NCBI GenBank assembly: GCA_028865305.1
Contig: JAGWKM010000007.1
Coordinates: forward strand, 1 to 38,913
Reading direction: 5' to 3'
DNA: 38,913 nt
Source of the DNA: Patescibacteria group bacterium
GTDB taxonomy: Bacteria > Patescibacteriota > Minisyncoccia > UBA6257 > 2-01-FULL-56-20
Shown here: piece after piece, positions 22,898-31,379 of the stretch
Layout: every line of letters begins with the position of its first letter
How positions within the stretch are numbered: position 1 is the first letter of the stretch
Program-made: the position numbers and the translations under genes
Notes under the pieces: model-generated
Database searches by the model: none
What the model was told of the DNA's origin: nothing
Seen by the model: the letters and a program-made list of their open reading frames with translations, nothing else

Positions 22898-24677
22898 AGG
22901 CAGAAGCCTGAACTATTATTTGGACCGCTTCCACACTTTAGAGCGTGAGAAACAACCGTGGCTCTTGCATTTTCAGGCGCTTGCCCAAATCTTTTTGACG
23001 CGCGAAATGGACTTCACGCGCATGATGATTCCCGGCGAGTTTTTGCAGGCGTATGTCTATGACAATACTGGCCAGTTCTCCGCGGCGTTGTGCGCCTCCA
23101 TTATCCTGAGCATGATGTGGCCCGATGCGGGGCGCACATTCCGCGTGAAGCCGGTCAAACGGCTGAAGGGACTCGCGGGTGTTGACGAGTTTTTCCGGTA
23201 TGTGACCGAAGACCTCCACAGTGTTATGGACAATCCGCGCGCGGGGCTTCAGGTCGCGCTTATGGAGTGGGCGCTCGATTGGGTCATCTTCGGCACTTCG
23301 GGATTAGCTACTTTGGACGGTCCGAAAGACGATCCTTCGCTTCCTGTTGTTTATGATGGGTGGAGCACGAAGCGAATGTTCATCGATGAAGACATTGCGG
23401 GATTCGTCGATACGGTTTACTATAAGCGCCCGTTGACCGCGCGGCAGATCATGATGGAATACGGGAGCGGCAAATATCCCGGTGATTCCGTTTCTCCCAT
23501 TATCAAAGAGGAAGCTGAGAATCCGAACGCCGATCCGAATGAACAGGAAGGCACCGATGTTTTGGTCGTCATTGAGCCCAAAGAGCCCGAGAAAGGAAAA
23601 GCGGGCGTTGCGGCCATGCGTGTGCGCACCGTTCACATCGATCTTAAGCATAACCACATCATGCGCGAGAGCGGCTATCACGAAATGCCCGTCGCCGTTT
23701 CACGTTTGTTCAAGCAGATGGACGAAAAATACGGGCGCTCATTTGGGATGCTTGCGCTACCTGATGCCCAATCTTTGAACGCTTTGGCCGAAGCGGTCCT
23801 CGTTGCAACCGAGAAGCAACTCGACCCGCCGCTGGGTGTTCTTGATGACGGGCGCCTTGGGGGCGGTGTTGTGGATACTTCAGCGGGTGCGCTCACCGTT
23901 TTCAATTCCGCCGGCAAAGTGAATCCGAATGAGAAACCGATTTTCCCACTTTTCACGGTGGGGGAAATGCAGTCCTCGGCGGCCCTCATGGAACGCCTCG
24001 GGGGATTGATCAAACAGGCATTCCAGCTTGACCGCTTGCTGGACTTGACCAATAGCGCTCACAGCGCCGAAATGACGGCGTATGAAACGGCCGTGCGCGA
24101 CCGAATCCGAGGCGAGTCCTTGGGTTCTACCTTCAGCCGCGCGGAGAAAGAGGTTTTCACCCCCACCATTCAGCGCACTTTCAATATGCGCTACCGCCAA
24201 GGGGCATACGGCATCATTAACGAGGGCATCGCCGCGCGCATTCGAATGCTGTGGGGCAAGATTACGGGCGTCAAACCCATGGTTGTGCCCCCGGCAGTTA
24301 TTGCGGCGGCTAAAGAAGGACTCGATGTTTTCGAGGTCGAGTATATCAGCCCGGCCAAGCGTTTTCAGCAGCAGCAGAAATTGCAGGGCATGACGACGGC
24401 CGTGCAAACCATCGGGAACGTGTCGGAGCAGATTCCTTCCATGAAGGACAACGTGCATCCAGACCGTACTGCGCGCCACATTTGGGAATTCTCGGGCGCC
24501 CCCGAAGAGTGTTTGCGCACGGATGACGAGCTCAAGGCTTTCCGTGAAGCGCAGGCCAAGGCGGCAGAGGAACAGGCCAAACTGGCGCAAGCTGAAGCGA
24601 TTACGAACATGGGGGCCAAAGCCGCGCAGGGCAAAGCGGCGTTGGGCGGCATGGCCGGGAGTCCAATAGCGCCGTAA
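22887..24677 (+). CDS. Portal (T7-like head-to-tail connector)
   Basis: The protein has 596 residues. It has the T7-type connector pattern: an N-terminal helical segment with REKQPWLLHFQALAQIFL, then SIILSMMWP, and the diagnostic EKYGRSFGMLALPDAQSLNALAEAVL near residue 285. A long stretch up to RIRGESLGSTFSRAEKEVFTPTIQRTF follows, then an Ala/Glu-rich C-terminal helix. Podovirus connectors of about 500-600 residues form the dodecameric ring through which DNA enters and leaves the head. Its position after terminase and before scaffold and capsid is the standard order. The C-terminal tail from about 545 is low-complexity Ala/Lys/Glu. Confidence 0.9.
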   Translation: MADKGRSLNYYLDRFHTLEREKQPWLLHFQALAQIFLTREMDFTRMMIPGEFLQAYVYDNTGQFSAALCASIILSMMWPDAGRTFRVKPVKRLKGLAGVDEFFRYVTEDLHSVMDNPRAGLQVALMEWALDWVIFGTSGLATLDGPKDDPSLPVVYDGWSTKRMFIDEDIAGFVDTVYYKRPLTARQIMMEYGSGKYPGDSVSPIIKEEAENPNADPNEQEGTDVLVVIEPKEPEKGKAGVAAMRVRTVHIDLKHNHIMRESGYHEMPVAVSRLFKQMDEKYGRSFGMLALPDAQSLNALAEAVLVATEKQLDPPLGVLDDGRLGGGVVDTSAGALTVFNSAGKVNPNEKPIFPLFTVGEMQSSAALMERLGGLIKQAFQLDRLLDLTNSAHSAEMTAYETAVRDRIRGESLGSTFSRAEKEVFTPTIQRTFNMRYRQGAYGIINEGIAARIRMLWGKITGVKPMVVPPAVIAAAKEGLDVFEVEYISPAKRFQQQQKLQGMTTAVQTIGNVSEQIPSMKDNVHPDRTARHIWEFSGAPEECLRTDDELKAFREAQAKAAEEQAKLAQAEAITNMGAKAAQGKAALGGMAGSPIAP

Positions 24678-24690
24678 CAGGGAGCAAAGT

Positions 24691-25092
24691 ATGCTGGGAG
24701 AAAAACGGGAAACGCCGGTCGAGCGCGCGGAGCGTTTGAAGAAAGAGGAAGCGATTGCCGAACGGACGCGGGCGAAGCGAGAGGCATTTGACCGGCGCCT
24801 CAAGACCGCTGTGGATGCGCTGTTGAAGACGACTGACGGGCAGACCCTTTTCATCCATTTGTATCACCTTTGCGGCTTCTCTCAGGGCGAAATCCCGCTG
24901 GATTCGTTCAAGCGCGTGGAGGAAGGCACCCTCCTGTATAATGCCACGCGCCGCGCCATCTATGTGAAACTCCGCGGACTGGCTACCCGTGAATTGCTTT
25001 TGCCGGTTGAAATGGAAGCCGAAAAATTGGCACAATCGGAAACCGAAGCGCCGCATAAAGTGAAAACGGAAGGGGGAAATCAAAATGGGTGA
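24691..25092 (+). CDS. Bbp19-like small phage protein
   Basis: The protein has 133 residues, ATG 24691 after GGGAGC. A charged helical N-terminus (ERAERLKKEEAIAERTRAKRE) is followed by TTDGQTLFIHLYHLCGFSQGEIPLD...EEGTLLYNATRRAIYVKLRG. The 'f..t..G...l..L...cGf........e......Gr...g..l...l' layout resembles the Bbp19 family found between portal and scaffold in podoviruses. Its function is unknown. It overlaps the scaffold gene by 8 bp, so the two are coupled. Confidence 0.6.
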   Translation: MLGEKRETPVERAERLKKEEAIAERTRAKREAFDRRLKTAVDALLKTTDGQTLFIHLYHLCGFSQGEIPLDSFKRVEEGTLLYNATRRAIYVKLRGLATRELLLPVEMEAEKLAQSETEAPHKVKTEGGNQNG

Positions 25093-25864
25093 TGTACTCG
25101 TCAAAGAAGCGATTCCGCAAGAATTTCGGGACAGCGCAGTTGCGGGCTATCTGAAAGATTTGGCGGACAAGCCTTGGAACGCCGAGAGTCAAGCCGCGGT
25201 TTTTAAGAAACTTCATAACGCTGAAGCGTTGGTGGGCAAAAAGACGGTCGGGCTCCCCGAAGGCGACAAGGACGAAGAGTGGACCCCGTTTCTGGAAAAA
25301 TTGCGCGCATCCAAGCCTGACGGCTACGAGGTCAAAGTGCAGCAGGGTCAGAAGGTGGATGAAGAGTTTGCCAAGGATTTGCGCGAGGCGTTCTACAACA
25401 GCGGCATTCATCCCCGGCAGGCATCCAAGTTCCAAGATGTGATGCTGGCGTCTTTGGCGCGGCGCCAAGCCAAACAGCTTGAGGCCGCGAAGAAACTTGA
25501 TGCCGAATTCGAGACGATTTCCAAAACGGCGCTGGGCGAGAGCAACAAAGAGACGATGGCGCGCGTCAAGAAGGCGTTGGACGAATTTGCGCCCGCATCT
25601 CTCAAACAGTTTCTTCCGAAGCTCGACAATAATTCGTTGGTCATCATGGCCGGCGTCATCGACGCCATTCAGCGCAAATACATGAGTGAAGATGATCTGA
25701 AGCCGAGCGGCACGGTGACTACGAACACCGATCCTTCGGCGCGCGAGAAGGCGAAAACGCTCATGGCATCCGAGGCGTTCACCAACGAGTTTCACCCGAA
25801 ACACGATGAAACGGTTGCCGAAGTGCAGAGGCTTTATCAGGAAGCGGAACACGGGAAAAAATAA
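25085..25864 (+). CDS. Probable capsid scaffolding protein
   Basis: The protein has 259 residues, highly charged and predicted largely helical, with Lys/Glu/Ala-rich repeats (LARRQAKQLEAAKKLDAEFE) and an acidic-to-basic tail. It lies directly before the capsid gene in the T7 gp9 position. The segment WNAESQAAVFKKLHNAEALVGKKTVGLPEGDKDEEWTPFLEKL, then GYEV, strongly resembles scaffold N-termini in other podoviruses. It would guide capsid assembly and then leave the head. The stop is followed within 10 bp by an internal promoter, so capsid expression can exceed that of scaffold. Confidence 0.75.
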   Translation: MGDVLVKEAIPQEFRDSAVAGYLKDLADKPWNAESQAAVFKKLHNAEALVGKKTVGLPEGDKDEEWTPFLEKLRASKPDGYEVKVQQGQKVDEEFAKDLREAFYNSGIHPRQASKFQDVMLASLARRQAKQLEAAKKLDAEFETISKTALGESNKETMARVKKALDEFAPASLKQFLPKLDNNSLVIMAGVIDAIQRKYMSEDDLKPSGTVTTNTDPSAREKAKTLMASEAFTNEFHPKHDETVAEVQRLYQEAEHGKK

Positions 25865-25871
25865 AAAGGGC

Positions 25872-25900
25872 TTGACAAACAAAAACCCTTGTGGTATATT
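25872..25900 (+). promoter_or_regulatory. Capsid promoter, TTGACA-17-TATATT
   Basis: TTGACA is at 25872-25877 and TATATT at 25895-25900, with a 17-bp spacer. It gives the capsid gene extra transcription. An ATG begins 6 nt after the -10 box (25907), the same spacing as at 1817/1824. Confidence 0.82.
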
Positions 25901-25906
25901 TCCCGC

Positions 25907-25963
25907 ATGGTCGCGGACACTCGGATCGCGAAAGCGAAACGACCCGCGGTGAACGCCCGATAA
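25907..25963 (+). CDS. 18-residue leaderless mini-ORF in the capsid leader
   Basis: The ORF encodes MVADTRIAKAKRPAVNAR, is basic and ends in TAA. Its ATG is placed at the expected transcription start of the promoter at 25872, so it would be the first thing read on the capsid mRNA. A second mini-ORF with a similar opening (MVDTT...AKA) follows at 26011. It could be a leader peptide acting on capsid expression, or chance. No experimental or homology support is available here. Confidence 0.4.
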   Translation: MVADTRIAKAKRPAVNAR

Positions 25964-25994
25964 AAGTTTGGGCCGCCAACTCAGCGATAAGAGA

Positions 25995-26028
25995 GGAAGT
26001 TCCCGCCCGCATGGTGGACACAACTTCC
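25995..26028 (+). promoter_or_regulatory. Stem-loop in the capsid mRNA leader
   Basis: GGAAGTT at 25995-26001 pairs with AACTTCC at 26022-26028 around a 20-nt loop that holds the second mini-ORF start (ATG 26011). The stem could stabilise the abundant capsid mRNA or control access to the mini-ORF. Confidence 0.4.
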
Positions 26029-26052
26029 GCTAAAGCAGGAAAAAGTCGTTAA
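26011..26052 (+). CDS. 13-residue mini-ORF in the capsid leader
   Basis: The ORF encodes MVDTTSAKAGKSR and ends 25 bp before the capsid ATG. The DNA around its start (CCCGCATGGT..GGACAC) repeats that of the mini-ORF at 25907 apart from a 3-bp difference, suggesting a short duplication. A weak AGAGGA lies 11-13 nt upstream. Coding status is uncertain. Confidence 0.3.
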   Translation: MVDTTSAKAGKSR

Positions 26053-26077
26053 GACGCAATAGCGGAGGCAAAACGCC

Positions 26078-26977
26078 ATGGCAGTTGAGAGCATCGACAA
26101 CGCGCACATCATCCAGTTTTCGGACCGGGTTCACATCGTCGCCCAGCAGATAAAGGCCCGGCTGCGGCCGCACGTCGAAATGCGGCCGATGAAAGGCGAG
26201 ACATTGGCCTATGACGGCCTCGGTTCGCTGGAAGCCTCCCAAATTTTGGGCCGCAATCAGCCGGTCCAATTCGCGGACATCGCGTATCTGCGGCGCCGCA
26301 TCAGCCGCCAGCGCTTCGCTTTGACGCTGCCCATTGACGAAGCCGATGTGCGTTCCATGCTCACGAGCCCGCAGTCCTATTATGCGGAAGCCTGCGTGCG
26401 CGCCATGGAGCGCGTGTTCGACCGGGTGGTCGTGGCCGCGCTATTCGCCACGGTCTACACGGGCGAGAGCTTCGCGACGGCCGTGACGGCGACGGCGGAC
26501 GGCGTGGAGACGGTCAACGCGACCGCGGGATTGACCTATCAGTCGATCCTCCAACTCAATCAGAATTTCATCGACAACGAGGTCGGGAACGATATGCCCG
26601 AAAACATCGTTGTCGGTTTGGCCGGCGACGAGTACAAGAGCCTGATGCAGGAGGTCGAGCTTATCAACGACCTCTACTCCCGCCAGCACGCCATCGACAA
26701 GGGGCGGCTCGTGGAGTTGGTGGGCACCAAGATCGTGCAGTTCGGCGGTGCGGTGCCTCAGCCCATTCTGGCGGTTTCCGCCGCTTCCGTGCGCTCGTGC
26801 TTCGGAATGTCGTCCCGCGGCATCTGCGTCGGTATGAGCAAGGAGATCGGCGTGAAGGTTGAGCCACGGCCCGACTTGGTGGAAACGACCCAGGTTCAGG
26901 TCGTGTTCGATTTCGGCGCGGTGCGGACCGAGGGCGTCCTGGTGCAGCAGATCAACACCACGGCCGTCGTTATATAA
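26078..26977 (+). CDS. Major capsid protein
   Basis: The protein has 299 residues with GGAGG at 26064-26068. It begins MAVESIDNAHIIQFSDRVHIVAQQIKARLRP, then YDGLGSLEASQILGRNQPVQFADIAYLRRRISRQRFALTLPIDEAD. These are typical of the podovirus capsid family with an HK97-like fold: a rigid N-arm, a conserved 'D..R.R.....L.....D..D' segment, and a C-terminal beta domain ending in GAVRTEGVLVQQINTTAVV. It has its own strong promoter and a 177-nt leader. It is followed by a probable decoration protein and then a strong hairpin, which fits high, discrete capsid expression. Confidence 0.88.
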   Translation: MAVESIDNAHIIQFSDRVHIVAQQIKARLRPHVEMRPMKGETLAYDGLGSLEASQILGRNQPVQFADIAYLRRRISRQRFALTLPIDEADVRSMLTSPQSYYAEACVRAMERVFDRVVVAALFATVYTGESFATAVTATADGVETVNATAGLTYQSILQLNQNFIDNEVGNDMPENIVVGLAGDEYKSLMQEVELINDLYSRQHAIDKGRLVELVGTKIVQFGGAVPQPILAVSAASVRSCFGMSSRGICVGMSKEIGVKVEPRPDLVETTQVQVVFDFGAVRTEGVLVQQINTTAVVI

Positions 26978-27000
26978 GAGCGTAAAGGAGAGGTATAACC

Positions 27001-27543
27001 ATGGCTGCCAATATCGGTTGGGTGGACCCCAACCTCGCCGCGGGCGGAAGTCAATTCGCCGCTCAGTCGTCCAAGAACGTCGGAGTCAACTGCAAGGGCT
27101 TCGCCCAGGAATGGGGAAAGCTCACTGGTGACGGCAACGGATCCATCTACTACATCGCGCAGATTCCGAGCAATGCCGTCATCATGCAGTTGCAGGTCGT
27201 CAACGACGCCGCGGCCGGCATGACCGGCTGCGATTTCGGGTTCTACAACATGGACGGTTCCAACCCGGCGCTTTCATCGGGCGCCGCGGGCACCTACGCG
27301 GGAAATGCGTTGGTGGCGAATTTGGACCTCCACTCAGCTTCGACGTGGAATGCGCCTGTTACGGTGGTTTCGGCCGCCGTCGGTCTTCCCGCGATTACCG
27401 CCAAGCGCGTGTGGGAGCTCATCGGGATTCCCGAGCAGGGTCAGAATTTGATCCGCGACTCTTATATCCTGGCGATGACGCTTAACACCGCCGGCACAGC
27501 GACGCCGAACATCGGCGTGCGCTGCCTCTACATCGAGGGGTAA
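27001..27543 (+). CDS. Probable capsid decoration or minor capsid protein
   Basis: The protein has 180 residues, with AAGGAGAGG shortly before ATG. It is Ala/Gly/Asn-rich and strand-like (SIYYIAQIPSNAVIMQLQVVND, GCDFGFYNMDGSNPALSSG, DSYILAMTLNTAGTATPNIGVRCLYIEG). The layout is that of small beta-sandwich proteins encoded just after podovirus capsids: first a 'i.ya.iP..a.i....v', then 'digfyn...g', ending 'Ig...'. It probably sits on the outside of the head. It shares the capsid promoter and precedes the hairpin at 27555, supporting a high-copy structural role. Confidence 0.65.
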   Translation: MAANIGWVDPNLAAGGSQFAAQSSKNVGVNCKGFAQEWGKLTGDGNGSIYYIAQIPSNAVIMQLQVVNDAAAGMTGCDFGFYNMDGSNPALSSGAAGTYAGNALVANLDLHSASTWNAPVTVVSAAVGLPAITAKRVWELIGIPEQGQNLIRDSYILAMTLNTAGTATPNIGVRCLYIEG

Positions 27544-27554
27544 AATCCTCGATA

Positions 27555-27592
27555 GCCCCTCCCTTCTCGCTTAACCGCGGGGAGGGAGGGGC
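27555..27592 (+). terminator. Strong stem-loop after the capsid genes
   Basis: GCCCCTCCCT (27555-27564) pairs perfectly with 27583-27592, and the stem extends inward with G-U and G-C pairs to a TTAACC loop, about 16 pairs in all. Only GGATTT follows, so it may act as a partial terminator or an mRNA 3' stabiliser that lets some transcripts reach the tail genes. Confidence 0.65.
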
Positions 27593-27616
27593 GGATTTCG
27601 TGAAGGGGAGGTTTGA

Positions 27617-28291
27617 ATGTCCACTCCGCCTACCTCACCTGTTGCCATCTGCAACCTCGCGCTTTCCCGGCTCGGCCAGCGCGCCATTTCGTCCTTGACG
27701 GCTCCCGTCAATCCCGCGGGTGACAACTGCGCTTTGTGGTACGACGAAACGCGGCAGGAACTTCTACGGGCCTACATTTTTCCTTTCTCGGTCAAGCAGG
27801 CGCAGTTGACCCCGGACGCTTCCGTCACGCCGGTTTTTGGGTGGACGAACGCTTACAAGTTGCCGGCGGATTACCTGCGATTCATGCGTGCCTCAGACGG
27901 TAACGAATATAGCGGCATGGTGCCAACTTGGTATTACAGCTTGGTCGGCAATCACATTTATTGCGACGAATTCAACACGCAGCAAAACCCGGTTGCTGGT
28001 GGCGCGCCCATCTCGGGGCTGAACATTTGGTACGTCGGGGACGTGACCACCGTGCCTTCTTGGGATTCCCTTTTCAAAAAGTGCATGAGGCTTCAGTTGG
28101 CGATGAACATGGCGTATGCTTTTACGCTCAAGCAATCGCTTCGCAAAGAGATTGAGAGTGAACTCGAAGATGCTCTGCTCGAAGCCGCAGCCATCGCGGG
28201 ACAAGAAAAACCTCCCGTTCGCGTGCAGCGAAGTCGCTTGGTGGAAGTGCGGCGCCGCGGCGGCGTTTTTCGGAACTACAGCCGCTATTAA
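27617..28291 (+). CDS. Tail tubular protein A-like (T7 gp11 type)
   Basis: The protein has 224 residues, with GGGGAGG before ATG 27617. The opening VAICNLALSRLGQRAISSLT...NPAGDNCALWYDETRQELLRAY, followed by W..AYKLPADYLRFMRA and a long helical C-terminal part, is the tail tubular A/gp11 adaptor pattern. That pattern is 'i.N.aL..lG...i.s', 'c...y...r...L', 'yklP.d.lr'. It forms a ring below the portal and links it to the nozzle encoded by the next gene. Length and position are as in T7-like phages. Confidence 0.85.
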   Translation: MSTPPTSPVAICNLALSRLGQRAISSLTAPVNPAGDNCALWYDETRQELLRAYIFPFSVKQAQLTPDASVTPVFGWTNAYKLPADYLRFMRASDGNEYSGMVPTWYYSLVGNHIYCDEFNTQQNPVAGGAPISGLNIWYVGDVTTVPSWDSLFKKCMRLQLAMNMAYAFTLKQSLRKEIESELEDALLEAAAIAGQEKPPVRVQRSRLVEVRRRGGVFRNYSRY

Positions 28292-28313
28292 TTTTGCGGT
28301 ATAATGGAGGCGT

Positions 28314-31300
28314 ATGCCGCCCGCAAATGCAACCCTAGTCACCTTTCAGGGCGGCGAGACAACCCCAAAGTCTCGTGGGCGCTTCGACCTTCAGTGGTAC
28401 GCTTCCTCCGCTAAAAAACTCCTAAACTACATCGCGGATTTTCAAGGGCCCGCACGCTACCGCGGCGGCTTTCGCACCATCCGCCAAACGCGCAAGGGGG
28501 CGTATGCCCGGTTCGTTTCTTTCGACATTGGTGATGCAGAGGGCTATGAGCTAGAGTTCACTGCGGGATATATGCGCGCTTACCGAAATGGTGATTTGGT
28601 GAGCGATGTAAACTCGGCCATCACCGGGATCTCCAACGCCTCCCCTTGCGTCATCACTTTGACTTCCGCAACGGGGATGAGTGATGGCGATGAAATTTTC
28701 ATCGAAGGCGTTAATGGGATGCCCGAGCTTAATGGGCGCCAGTTTGTGCTCGCCGGCAAGTCGGGCGATACTTTCCAACTTACGGATCCCGTGACGGCGG
28801 CTAACATCGACTCGACGGCTTATGGAGCCTATTCCAGCGGAGGCACCGCATACCACATCTACGAAATCACTACACCGCTTAATAAGAATGCGCTCGACAG
28901 TTTGCAGTGGGCCGCAGACGGCTCAACTTCTGAAATGTATTTCTCAAGCCCTCTTGGCGGCCCGTATAAGTTGACTGTCACCGGGGCAGCCACTTTTACT
29001 TTTGGGACCTATACCCGAACGAACGACCCTTTCGCGCCGCTGGGAACCGCAGTTGATATTTCAGGGTGTACGGCCGCTAACCCTGGCGTCCTGTCGTTGG
29101 TAAGTGCGCCTTTTGCAGATGGAACGGTCGTGTATATAACGGGCGTCGTAGGCATGACGGAATTAAACGGCAATCAGTACATCATCACGGGCAAGAGCGG
29201 CAGTAGCTACAACCTGCAAGATTTGCTCGGGAATAATTTGGACACTTTGGCATTTACGGCGTATTCGTCGGGGGGTACCGTCCAGCAAGTCTTAAATTCT
29301 CCGACATTGACCCTCCCGATTGCTTGGATAGGACCCAACGATCAGCAGATCGGGTCGGTGGCAACCGGTGACCAAGTATATCTCCAACTGACTTCAAATA
29401 AGATTGGGCCGGTGGCAGGATTAAAGTATTCTTTTTCAGGAGTTGTAGGCGCGACTGGGATCAACGGAGTGGAGGCCTATTTAGGCCCATTTATCCAGAA
29501 TCAAAACGGCCAGTATTTCATCCAGCTTCAGAATGCCGATGGAAGCGCGTATCTCGCTACTCAAAATTATGGCGCATACAGCAGTGGGGGCGTTGCAACG
29601 GTTGTCCCCTCGGCTGATGTCGAATTCCCAGTAGCAGTTTGCTTTTACGAGGGGCGCCTCGTTTACGGTGGAACCAATTTGCGCCCTAATTCAATTTTCA
29701 CGAGCATGGGACCTGACACCACTTCAGGCGATCCGCAATACGACGATTTCACGGGAGGCACGAACGCAAATAACGCCTGTTTCTATTCGCTGGCCCCCGT
29801 AAACGGCCAAGTCGATACGATCACTTGGGTTCGCGGCACACCCGGTTTTTTGATGGTGGGAACAGCAGGCGGACCCCATCGGTTGACGGGAAACGGGCTC
29901 GCGCAACCGCTCACTCCCGGTGCGATTTCGGCCCAGCAGTTCGACAACTACGCTTGCGAGGCATCAATGCCGGCTGGCACGACGCAGATTTTTTATCTTC
30001 AGCAGGGCGGCGTGACTGTACGCGCTCCGCGCATGACCAATCCCTACCTTGGCATTTTTAATGTGATGGATATGTGCCTTAATGCCGAGCAGATTCCCAA
30101 AGTACTCGGCGCACAAGCGGTTAATGGGGTTGGAGGCATCAAGCGTTTGGCCTTTCAGAACGGCCGCCCTCAAATTCTTTGGGCCGTGCTCAATGACGGC
30201 ACGATCGCGGGGCTGTCTGTTCAGACGAACTCCATGATGGAGGGCGTAGCGACTTTGGCCGGTTGGCATCGGCACCAAATTGGAGGCACCGACGCCAAGT
30301 GCATCGATCTAATTTGCGTGCCGCGGAAAGACAATGATGATCAAGTCATGGCCGTCATGCAGCGCACCATCAACGGCCAAACCGTGTGCACCGTCGAGTA
30401 TATGGCCGATGAAGTTCAGTTTCCTGATCTCGAAGATTTTTTTAGCGGCCCAGACAACCAAGATTCCGATTTGACCGCTTTTTGGGGCGCCGTTTACCGC
30501 CTTCAGGAGCAGTATGTCCATCTTGACGGCGCGATGACCTATGACGGCTCCGCGCGGGGTACGACGGCGGCCGCTACGATGACTCCCAGCGCGGTCGGAA
30601 TTGCCCCGGCGGTTAAAACAGATGGATCAAGCATCACTCTCACCGCTTCTGAATCCGTATTTCTGGCCTCTGATGTTGGAAGCGAAATTTGGAAAAAGCC
30701 CGATCCCGTGACTGGACTCGGGGGTGGCCGCGCGCTTATCACGGCATATACTTCGGGAACGGTTGTCACGGCTACCTGTCTTACCCCTTTTGACTCGACC
30801 GCGGCGATTCCCGCGGGCCAATGGTATTTTGCGCAGAAGACTATTTCAGGGGCGTGGCCCTTGAACGGCCAGACGGTCGCCGTGGTGACGGATGGTGCGG
30901 TTTATTCCGATGGTGGCGCGACAGGGGCCAGCACGGACACGGGCTATCCCGTAGTTTCCATAGTAAACGGAGCGTTTACCATGTCGCGGGCGGCGGCTGT
31001 CGTCCATGTCGGTTTCCCCTATCTCGGGTTCCTGAAGACGCACAATTTGGAAATGGGAGGCAAGACCGGCCCCGCGCAGACAAAGCCGCGGAACATCAAC
31101 GAGTTGTATATCCGCTTTCTGTGGTCTTTGGGCACCGATTATGGAACGGACCAATACCGAATGGAGCGCATCAATCAGCGGCCTTCGAATGCTGTTTATG
31201 ACCGTCCCGCACCCGTTTTTTCGGGTGTCCGTAAGCTTCCTTATCAAGATAGTTGGAGCGAACAGGACCATCGCGATCAGTACGAGAAATCGGTGGTCGT

Positions 31301-31379
31301 GATGCAAAAGCTGCCGCTGCCCTCCATCATTTCTTTCATCGACATACGCTACGATACGACGGACGACGGAGACGCATGA
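28314..31379 (+). CDS. Large tail nozzle protein with three FCCH-type repeats
   Basis: The protein has 1021 residues, with TGGAGG before ATG 28314. The N-terminus (GGETTPKSRGRFDLQWYASSAKKLLNYI...GPARYRGGFRTI) matches phage tail nozzle proteins in the T7 gp12 position. Residues about 100-430 hold three related beta-barrel repeats, each of the form 'i.g...g....i.g..G...lNG..y.i....g....L......' and each ending AYSSGGT/V (28827, 29262, 29575). This is the ubiquitin-activating-enzyme FCCH-like module often seen in such phage proteins. The remainder resembles nozzle domains (VCFYEGRLVYGGT, FLMVGTAGGPHRLTG, FLKTHNLEM). It should form the lower tail and the fibre attachment. Confidence 0.82.
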   Translation: MPPANATLVTFQGGETTPKSRGRFDLQWYASSAKKLLNYIADFQGPARYRGGFRTIRQTRKGAYARFVSFDIGDAEGYELEFTAGYMRAYRNGDLVSDVNSAITGISNASPCVITLTSATGMSDGDEIFIEGVNGMPELNGRQFVLAGKSGDTFQLTDPVTAANIDSTAYGAYSSGGTAYHIYEITTPLNKNALDSLQWAADGSTSEMYFSSPLGGPYKLTVTGAATFTFGTYTRTNDPFAPLGTAVDISGCTAANPGVLSLVSAPFADGTVVYITGVVGMTELNGNQYIITGKSGSSYNLQDLLGNNLDTLAFTAYSSGGTVQQVLNSPTLTLPIAWIGPNDQQIGSVATGDQVYLQLTSNKIGPVAGLKYSFSGVVGATGINGVEAYLGPFIQNQNGQYFIQLQNADGSAYLATQNYGAYSSGGVATVVPSADVEFPVAVCFYEGRLVYGGTNLRPNSIFTSMGPDTTSGDPQYDDFTGGTNANNACFYSLAPVNGQVDTITWVRGTPGFLMVGTAGGPHRLTGNGLAQPLTPGAISAQQFDNYACEASMPAGTTQIFYLQQGGVTVRAPRMTNPYLGIFNVMDMCLNAEQIPKVLGAQAVNGVGGIKRLAFQNGRPQILWAVLNDGTIAGLSVQTNSMMEGVATLAGWHRHQIGGTDAKCIDLICVPRKDNDDQVMAVMQRTINGQTVCTVEYMADEVQFPDLEDFFSGPDNQDSDLTAFWGAVYRLQEQYVHLDGAMTYDGSARGTTAAATMTPSAVGIAPAVKTDGSSITLTASESVFLASDVGSEIWKKPDPVTGLGGGRALITAYTSGTVVTATCLTPFDSTAAIPAGQWYFAQKTISGAWPLNGQTVAVVTDGAVYSDGGATGASTDTGYPVVSIVNGAFTMSRAAAVVHVGFPYLGFLKTHNLEMGGKTGPAQTKPRNINELYIRFLWSLGTDYGTDQYRMERINQRPSNAVYDRPAPVFSGVRKLPYQDSWSEQDHRDQYEKSVVVMQKLPLPSIISFIDIRYDTTDDGDA

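Noticed and set aside
28300-28305. Exact TATAAT before the nozzle gene
   Set aside because: No -35-like sequence lies at the right distance and there is no extended TGn; the ribosome site GGAGG explains the local sequence.
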